From assembly GCA_023393155.1 (NCBI GenBank), contig JAEWML010000102.1, positions 1 through 9,788 on the forward strand: a stretch of 9,788 bases of DNA, written 5' to 3'. Positions 5,954-9,788 of this stretch are shown piece by piece (within the stretch, counting starts at the first letter, position 1; each line of letters begins with the position of its first letter). Under the pieces are notes generated by a model. The model was not told where the DNA came from. It saw only the letters and a program-made list of their open reading frames with translations, and ran no database searches. The translations under genes and the position numbers were made by a program. The DNA is from Bacillota bacterium (GTDB lineage Bacteria > Bacillota > Clostridia > Oscillospirales > Oscillospiraceae).

Positions 5954-7126
5954 ATGGAAAAGTTCCTGAGAAGGACCTGGGCGGAAATCGATCTGGATGC
6001 GCTGGCGCACAACTACCGGACCATTCGGGAGAGGATGGGGCCCAAGTCGAAGTATCTGGGCGTGGTGAAGGCGGATGCCTACGGCCACGGGGCCGTGTGG
6101 GTTGCGAAAAAGCTGGAGCGCCTTGGCGCCGAGTATCTGGGCGTGTCCAATCTGGAGGAGGCGCAGGAGCTGCGCCATAACGGCCTTACGCTGCCCATCC
6201 TGCTGCTGGGATACACCCCCGCCGACATGACCGAGGCCCTGATCGACAGCCGCGTGACACAGGACGTTCCCTCTCTTGAAATGGCGGGGGCCTATTCCGC
6301 CCAGGCCGCCGCCTGCGGCAAAACCCTGACGGTCCATCTGAAGCTGGACACCGGAATGGGCCGCTTGGGCTTCCGGTGCGACGAGGCTTTCTTTCAGCAG
6401 AGCCTTGAAGAAATTCTGGAGGCGCTGAAGCTGCCAAACCTCGCATGGGAGGGGGTTTTTATGCACTTCTGCGTGTCCGACGAGCCGGACAAAGCCTCCA
6501 GCCGGGAGTTTACACGGGTGCAGTACGACCGATTTTCGCATATGGTGAGCGAGGTGGAAAGCCGCGCCGGGATTAAGTTCCCGATTCACCACTGCTGCAA
6601 CTCCGGCGGCGTGGCGTTTTACCCCGAGTATGCGTGGGATATGTGCCGTCCGGGCGTGATTCTCTTTGGGACGGAGCCGATGAGCCGCACGCTGGGCCTA
6701 AAGCCGGTGATGACGCTGAAAACCACGGTCGGCCCTGTAAAGGACTATGCGCCGGAAACCTCCGTCAGCTACGGCAGGACGTATTTTACCGCCGGGGAGC
6801 AGCGCATCGGCGTGCTGCCCATCGGCTATGCCGACGGACTTCAGCGCTGCCTTTCCAACAACTGGGAGATGCTGACGCCCCAAGGCCCTGCCAAAATCCG
6901 GGGCCGTGTCTGCATGGATATGTGCATGGTGGATCTGACGGATTTGCCCGGCGTGCACACCGGCGACGAGGTGGAGGTCTTCGGTCCCAACAACCCTGTG
7001 GAGAAAATGGCGGAGGCGGCAGGCACCATTACCTATGAGCTGACGTGCGACATTTCCAAGCGGGTGCCCCGCGTCTATCTCGAAAACGGAGAGATGACCG
7101 ACCGTCATTTGCAGCTTCTGCTTTGA
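5954..7126 (+). CDS. alr: Alanine racemase
   Basis: PLP-dependent interconversion of L- and D-alanine in the cytoplasm, supplying D-Ala for peptidoglycan. The 390 residues match the family length. The ATG at 5954 has AAGGTGAG upstream. The fold-type III TIM barrel carries the PLP lysine in VVKADAYGHG (Lys39). The second catalytic base is the tyrosine of SVSYGRTY (Tyr273, from the opposite subunit). GIYADG-like IGYADGLQR and RVCMDMCMVDLTDL are the usual C-terminal beta-domain signatures, and LKLDTGMGRLGF and HHCCNSGG lie in the barrel. It follows the lipoprotein by 44 nt and is probably in the nnrD operon. In spore formers such a locus-linked racemase may also serve spores, but nothing in the sequence shows which role applies here. 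Confidence 0.97.
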   Translation: MEKFLRRTWAEIDLDALAHNYRTIRERMGPKSKYLGVVKADAYGHGAVWVAKKLERLGAEYLGVSNLEEAQELRHNGLTLPILLLGYTPADMTEALIDSRVTQDVPSLEMAGAYSAQAAACGKTLTVHLKLDTGMGRLGFRCDEAFFQQSLEEILEALKLPNLAWEGVFMHFCVSDEPDKASSREFTRVQYDRFSHMVSEVESRAGIKFPIHHCCNSGGVAFYPEYAWDMCRPGVILFGTEPMSRTLGLKPVMTLKTTVGPVKDYAPETSVSYGRTYFTAGEQRIGVLPIGYADGLQRCLSNNWEMLTPQGPAKIRGRVCMDMCMVDLTDLPGVHTGDEVEVFGPNNPVEKMAEAAGTITYELTCDISKRVPRVYLENGEMTDRHLQLLL

Positions 7127-7225
7127 GCCGCCTTGCCGGTTCATGCGTCCGCAAAGCCCCGCTCCACCGCTCCAAAGCGCACCCCGACCCGCCCGGGCGC
7201 ATAGAATAAACCGGGGCCGGTCGAA

Positions 7226-7253
7226 CCGGAAAAACGGCGTATAAATTTTCCGG
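7226..7253 (+). repeat. Inverted repeat between alr and endoA
   Basis: CCGGAAAA (7226-7233) and TTTTCCGG (7246-7253) can form an 8-bp stem around a 12-nt loop. It is the first of two hairpins in the 197-nt alr-endoA gap. It lacks a following T tract, so it is a poor terminator candidate. Confidence 0.5.
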
Positions 7254-7278
7254 CTGCGTGGGAGAATGATAGTGGCCA

Positions 7279-7300
7279 CGCTGAAAAGGTGTTTTCAGCG
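7279..7300 (+). repeat. 9-bp-arm inverted repeat just upstream of endoA
   Basis: CGCTGAAAA (7279-7287) and TTTTCAGCG (7292-7300) are perfect arms around GGTG. It ends 23 nt before the first possible endoA start. The same two 9-mers recur in reversed order at 9651-9674. Possible roles are an operator, an mRNA hairpin, or part of a dispersed repeat. Confidence 0.65.
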
Positions 7301-7323
7301 GCGGGTACTATTTTCGGCGGAGT

Positions 7324-7704
7324 GTGAACTTTGTGGATACGAGTGTTGTGAAACGCGGCGACATTTATTACGCCGACCTTAGCCCGGTGGTGGGAAGCGA
7401 GCAGGGAGGCGTCCGGCCTGTGCTGATTATTCAGAACGACACCGGCAACAGATACAGTCCCACCGTCATCGCGGCGGCGATCACCTCTCAGACGGGGAAA
7501 GCCCGTCTGCCCACCCACATAGACCTGCCCATGGCGGACAGCCGTGGCCTTTCCAAAGACTCCGTGGTCCTGCTGGAGCAGGTGCGGACGCTGGATAAGC
7601 GGCGGCTGAGAGAGCACATGGGACATGTGGATGAACAGGTGATGGAAAAGATTGACACCGCAATCGCGGTGAGCTTCGGCCTGCAGCATGACCAACTGGT
7701 CTAG
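7324..7704 (+). CDS. ndoA: MazF/EndoA-type mRNA interferase (PemK family)
   Basis: Sequence-specific endoribonuclease toxin of type II toxin-antitoxin modules. The core VKRGDIYYADLSPVVGSEQGGVRPVLIIQND closely follows B. subtilis EndoA. The catalytic pair known there (Arg25 and Thr48) appears as Arg31 in GVRPVL and Thr54 in AAITSQ, a constant offset of 6. This means the B. subtilis start aligns near residue 7. Starts are GTG: 7324 (GGCGGAG only 2 nt away), 7333 (11 nt, more plausible spacing) or 7348. The protein is therefore 118-126 residues, full length. The position after alr matches B. subtilis alr-ndoAI-ndoA, but the antitoxin gene ndoAI, expected between them, is not visible; the 197-nt gap holds two hairpins and only a 37-codon frame without antitoxin features. 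Confidence 0.95.
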   Translation: MNFVDTSVVKRGDIYYADLSPVVGSEQGGVRPVLIIQNDTGNRYSPTVIAAAITSQTGKARLPTHIDLPMADSRGLSKDSVVLLEQVRTLDKRRLREHMGHVDEQVMEKIDTAIAVSFGLQHDQLV

Positions 7705-7735
7705 CTCGGGTATTTTAACTTCAAGCTGGCGGAAT

Positions 7736-7775
7736 GCCGGAGAAAAGAATACATAACCGTATTCTTTTCCCTGGC
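7736..7775. terminator. Long hairpin after endoA, possible bidirectional terminator
   Basis: GAAAAGAATAC (7742-7752) and GTATTCTTTTC (7759-7769) form a perfect 11-bp stem with loop ATAACC. With one A-C mismatch it extends through GCCGG/CTGGC. The 3' arm contains TTCTTTT but no separate T tract follows. It lies between the endoA stop and the next gene and ends 23 nt before that gene's ATG, so it could also be a 5' mRNA element of that gene. Confidence 0.5.
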
Positions 7776-7798
7776 GCCGCCTGTGACGGGAGGGCTTG

Positions 7799-8260
7799 AT
7801 GAAACAAAAGAAAAACAGATGGTGCCTGCGGGCCGGGGCGCTGATGCTGGCTTCTATGACGGCGATGATTACATTTTCCGCAGCGGCGGAGGCGGGATCC
7901 CAGGGGGACCCGCTGGTGACGCTGAGCTATCTGAACGAGACGTTTCTGCCCAAAATTCTTTCCCAGGTGCAGGGAACGGGAACCGGCAGCGCCGGGACAA
8001 GCTTTACCGTGGTGGATTTGACCAAGGGCGGCAGCCTGAACCTCTCCGTGGGCGCGGAGGTGCTGCTCCGGGCGGGAACGGCTTCCTGCGGCGCAACGTC
8101 CTCTCCGGGCCTTGTGGATGAAACCACCGCCGAGGTCCTGGAAAACGGCGGCGCACTGGTGAAAAACCACCTGTACATGGCAAGCGTGGACGGGCGGACG
8201 GTAAAGGCCGCGTCCGATGGGGTAAAGCTTTTGGTGCGGGGAGGCTACTCCGTGAGCTGA
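7799..8260 (+). CDS. Small exported protein of unknown function
   Basis: 153 residues. The ATG at 7799 has GGGAGGG just upstream; an adjacent TTG at 7796 is less likely. The N-terminus MKQKKNRWCLRAGALMLASM and the following hydrophobic stretch to FSAAAEA form a signal peptide, probably cleaved near AAA-EAG, with no lipobox. A short region (SYLNETFLPKILSQV) and a Gly/Thr/Ser linker lead to a C-terminal domain: FTVVDLTKGGSLNLSVGAEVLLRAG, GLVDETTAEVLENGGALVKNHLYMA, DGRTVKAASDGVKLLVRGGYSV. I recall this last pattern (hydrophobic strand, ENG..., KNHL, DGR..., VRG-Y) from conserved exported Clostridia proteins without a known role. It has its own terminator downstream. No function is claimed. Confidence 0.85.
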   Translation: MKQKKNRWCLRAGALMLASMTAMITFSAAAEAGSQGDPLVTLSYLNETFLPKILSQVQGTGTGSAGTSFTVVDLTKGGSLNLSVGAEVLLRAGTASCGATSSPGLVDETTAEVLENGGALVKNHLYMASVDGRTVKAASDGVKLLVRGGYSVS

Positions 8261-8293
8261 CACGAGCCGGACGCATAAAAAACAAGCATACAT

Positions 8294-8338
8294 AAAAGCC
8301 TGCCGCCCGCGCATAGGATAGCGCAGGCGGCGCTTTTT
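8294..8338. terminator. Strong intrinsic terminator after the exported protein gene
   Basis: AAAAGC, GCCGCC and GCGC pair with GCGC, GGCGGC and GCTTTT around loop ATAGGATA, with a CT bulge and one C-A mismatch. TTTTT follows at 8334-8338. The outer A/T arms make it likely to work in both directions. Confidence 0.88.
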
Positions 8339-8341
8339 GCG

Positions 8342-8381
8342 CCCTTCGTGGGCCGCGTCCCGCGCCGCCCGAAGGGAGAGG
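8342..8381 (+). promoter_or_regulatory. Possible SD-masking hairpin before the 8390 gene
   Basis: CCCTTCG (8342-8348) can pair with CGAAGGG (8370-8376). The second arm includes the first bases of the ribosome binding site GGGAGAGG (8374-8381), so pairing would reduce ribosome access. In a GC-rich region such pairings also arise by chance. Confidence 0.35.
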
Positions 8382-8389
8382 AAGCCGCC

Positions 8390-8905
8390 ATGGACAAGTA
8401 TCCGCTGTATCTGGACGGCAGAGCCGCCGGGGAGCTGAGCGTGACCGAAGCCGGGATGTACGCCGACTACCGCGCCGCGTGCCGCATTCCCGGCCCGGCT
8501 TTTTTGCGGGCGTACCTTGTGGGGGAGCAGGCCGAAATGCTTTTGGGCGTTCTTGCGCCGGAAGGCGGGGCATATTCCATCCGCCGCAGACTGAGCCGCC
8601 GGGAGACGGCGGACCTTGGAAAGCTTCTGCGCTGCGACGCGCGGCGGGAGGGGGAGCGGGCGTGGGAACGGGTTCCCGCGCCGGAGCGGCTGCTGAAATC
8701 CCCGTGGCTTTCCCATATGCTGCAAGGCGTTCCCGGCGTGCTGACCCAGAAGGGGGAGGGGCGGCTGCTGGTGGCAATCCCCTACGACGCGGCAAAGCCC
8801 TTTCCGCTTACTCCGCTGTTCTGCTTTGCAAAAATCTGCCGGATTGAGGGGACGCTGCACGTCGTCTATGCCTTCGATTCGCAGGAGAGGCCGATCATGC
8901 CCTGA
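8390..8905 (+). CDS. Uncharacterised cytoplasmic protein
   Basis: 171 residues from the ATG at 8390, which follows GGGAGAGG by about 8 nt; the frame remains open to 8348 but that part has no SD. No signal peptide or membrane segment is seen. The N-terminal half reads like small beta strands: YPLYLDGRAAGELSVTEAGMYADY, then FLRAYLVGEQAEMLLGVLAPEGGAYSIRRRLSRRE. The second half includes GVLTQKGEGRLLVAIPYDAAKPFPLTPLFCFAKI and a strand-like end VVYAFDSQERPIMP. I do not recognise a named family. It is bounded by a strong terminator upstream and about 180 nt before nrdR, so it may be transcribed on its own or with nrdR. Confidence 0.8.
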   Translation: MDKYPLYLDGRAAGELSVTEAGMYADYRAACRIPGPAFLRAYLVGEQAEMLLGVLAPEGGAYSIRRRLSRRETADLGKLLRCDARREGERAWERVPAPERLLKSPWLSHMLQGVPGVLTQKGEGRLLVAIPYDAAKPFPLTPLFCFAKICRIEGTLHVVYAFDSQERPIMP

Positions 8906-8953
8906 GCCTTCCATGCAAAGGGACCCAAAAAAATTTCATAAAACGCATTTGAT

Positions 8954-8984
8954 GTATACCACAACGCTTTGCGTTGTGGTATAC
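8954..8984. repeat. Perfect palindrome (14-bp arms) upstream of nrdR
   Basis: GTATACCACAACGC (8954-8967), loop TTT, then its exact complement GCGTTGTGGTATAC (8971-8984). The right edge carries TGGTATACT, an extended -10 (TGnTATAAT-like) pointing toward nrdR; a mirror-image TGGTATACA faces left. No good -35 box is present for either. No T tract follows, so it is not a standard terminator. It could be an operator or an mRNA hairpin. Confidence 0.7.
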
Positions 8985-9082
8985 TGTGCTTCAAAGAATG
9001 ATTTTCGGCGCGGCCCGCCCCGTGATGCTTCCGCCCCCGGGCCGGAATGTACAGGCCCCGCCGTCAGGAAGGAGAACGCCCG

Positions 9083-9538
9083 ATGAAATGCCCCTATTGC
9101 GGGTTCGCCGAGAGCAAGGTTGTGGATTCCCGCCCCACCGACGACGGGGCCAGCATCCGCCGCAGGCGGGAGTGCCTGTCGTGCAACAACCGGTTCACCA
9201 CCTATGAGACGGTGGAAAGCCTGCCCATGGTGGCGGTGAAAAAGGACGGCAGCCGCCAGAGCTTTGACCGCAGCAAGGTCTTAGGCGGCATGATCCGCGC
9301 CTGCGAGAAGCGGCCTGTGCCGCTGGCGGAGCTGGAGCGCATTGCCGACGAGGTGGAGCAGGAGCTGCAAAACGGACTGGATCGGGAAATCACCACGGAG
9401 CACATCGGCGAGCTGGTGATGGACAAGCTGCGCAAGCTGGATCAGGTGGCCTATGTCCGCTTTGCCTCCGTCTACCGCCAGTTTAAGGACATCGATACCT
9501 TCATGTCGGAGCTGAACAAGCTGCTGGCGGAGCAATAA
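9083..9538 (+). CDS. nrdR: Transcriptional repressor NrdR
   Basis: Zinc-ribbon and ATP-cone repressor of ribonucleotide reductase genes; it senses ATP/dATP and binds NrdR boxes. The ATG at 9083 follows AAGGAG by about 8 nt and gives 151 residues, the family's usual size. The N-terminal ribbon has CPYC (Cys3, Cys6) and CLSC (Cys31, Cys34), with [22 protein letters not shown] between and around them, then NRFTTYE. The ATP-cone at about residues 49-139 shows [40 protein letters not shown] and [13 protein letters not shown]. No ribonucleotide reductase gene is adjacent within the window. I see no clear pair of NrdR boxes in its own upstream region. Confidence 0.97.
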   Translation: MKCPYCGFAESKVVDSRPTDDGASIRRRRECLSCNNRFTTYETVESLPMVAVKKDGSRQSFDRSKVLGGMIRACEKRPVPLAELERIADEVEQELQNGLDREITTEHIGELVMDKLRKLDQVAYVRFASVYRQFKDIDTFMSELNKLLAEQ

Positions 9539-9588
9539 ACCCTTTTTGCGAGGGAGGAAACACGGTTCCCGGCGCGCACGCCATAGAG

Positions 9589-9625
9589 AAAAAGGGGTCC
9601 CGGGCGCGGCCCGGGGCCCCTTTTT
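9589..9625. terminator. Strong bidirectional terminator after nrdR
   Basis: AAAAAGGGG, one T-G wobble and CCCGGGC pair with GCCCGGG and CCCCTTTTT around a GCG loop, giving a 17-bp stem with A and T tails on both sides. It lies 50 nt after the nrdR stop. Confidence 0.93.
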
Positions 9626-9650
9626 GCCCGCTTTAGACAAAAATTCGGAC

Positions 9651-9674
9651 TTTTCAGCGCAGACACGCTGAAAA
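9651..9674. repeat. Inverted repeat with the same arms as the one before endoA
   Basis: TTTTCAGCG (9651-9659), loop CAGACA, then CGCTGAAAA (9666-9674). The arms are identical to those at 7279-7300 but in swapped order. It lies 34 bp upstream of the -35 box of the next gene, where an activator or operator site could be. Confidence 0.65.
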
Positions 9675-9708
9675 AGTTGATTTTCCCGCCGGAATTGCGG
9701 ACAATATC

Positions 9709-9737
9709 TTGCAAAGCACCCGGCGATGTGATAAATT
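9709..9737 (+). promoter_or_regulatory. Promoter of the gene starting at 9779
   Basis: TTGCAA (9709-9714), 17-nt spacer, then TAAATT (9732-9737) preceded by TGA, giving an extended -10 (TGATAAATT). The start site would be near 9744, about 35 nt before the ATG. Confidence 0.65.
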
Positions 9738-9778
9738 AAAAAGGTTCATCAGATTCATAAGAACGAAGGAGTAACGCC

Positions 9779-9788
9779 ATGTCCGCCC
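9779..9788 (+). CDS. Start of an unidentified gene (cut by window edge)
   Basis: AAGGAG at 9765-9770 lies 8 nt before an ATG at 9779, followed by codons for Ser and Ala before the sequence ends. The promoter, leader and SD support a real gene. Three codons are too few to identify the product. Confidence 0.75.

Noticed and set aside
7267..7380. 37-codon frame starting at ATG 7267 as a possible antitoxin of endoA
   Set aside because: It overlaps the hairpin and the endoA start region, is Cys/Arg-rich, and shows no ribbon-helix-helix or MazE-like pattern.
7721..8914. 397-residue minus-strand open frame spanning two plus-strand genes
   Set aside because: It crosses a strong bidirectional terminator and two genes with good ribosome binding sites and sensible proteins; its translation is Arg/Pro/Gly/His-rich low-complexity typical of GC-rich antisense frames.
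8900..9082. NrdR boxes upstream of nrdR
   Set aside because: I looked for paired ACACTATATATTGTGT-like 16-mers; the GTATAC palindrome does not match and no second box is seen.
1..9788. tRNA or rRNA genes and CRISPR arrays
   Set aside because: No cloverleaf-like segments with the GGTTCGA-type T-loop in context, no rRNA signatures and no regularly spaced direct repeats were seen.

Overview
The window is a roughly 60% GC chromosomal segment that looks like a Gram-positive, probably spore-forming gut-type Clostridium relative (class Clostridia; an Oscillospiraceae/Oscillibacter-like lineage is my inference). The grounds are strong AGGAGG-type ribosome binding sites, a phenylalanine T-box leader, lipoproteins with Gram-positive lipoboxes, the nnrD - lipoprotein - alr - endoA gene order, and NrdR.

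Left part, minus strand (1-4000). A pheS-pheT operon for phenylalanyl-tRNA synthetase runs off the left edge, so pheT keeps only its first 362 codons. It is headed by a sigma-A promoter and a complete T-box antitermination leader with its own terminator. Upstream, also on the minus strand, is a large predicted lipoprotein of unknown function with its own terminator.

Divergent spacer (3997-4410). About half of it is a 172-bp MITE-like element with 17-bp imperfect terminal inverted repeats (4032-4203). The rest is an AT-rich stretch with a good promoter (TTGCAA-16-TATAAT) and an about 80-nt structured leader for the rightward operon.

Centre, plus strand (4411-7704). The order is NAD(P)HX dehydratase (nnrD), a small lipoprotein in the position of the LolA-like GerS/YdcC germination lipoprotein, alanine racemase (alr) and a MazF/EndoA-type mRNA interferase. 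No antitoxin gene is visible beside the toxin. The set links metabolite repair, D-alanine supply for the wall or spore cortex, a probable spore-envelope lipoprotein and an RNase.

Right part, plus strand (7705-9788). Two small proteins of unknown function follow, one exported and one cytoplasmic. Then come nrdR (repressor of ribonucleotide reductase genes), a strong bidirectional terminator, and the first codons of another gene behind its own promoter.

Most of the window is housekeeping. The parts most worth a second look are the about 100-residue insertion in PheT, the MITE-like element, the identical 9-bp inverted-repeat arms found in front of endoA and in front of the last gene, the missing antitoxin, and a perfect 14-bp-arm palindrome in front of nrdR.
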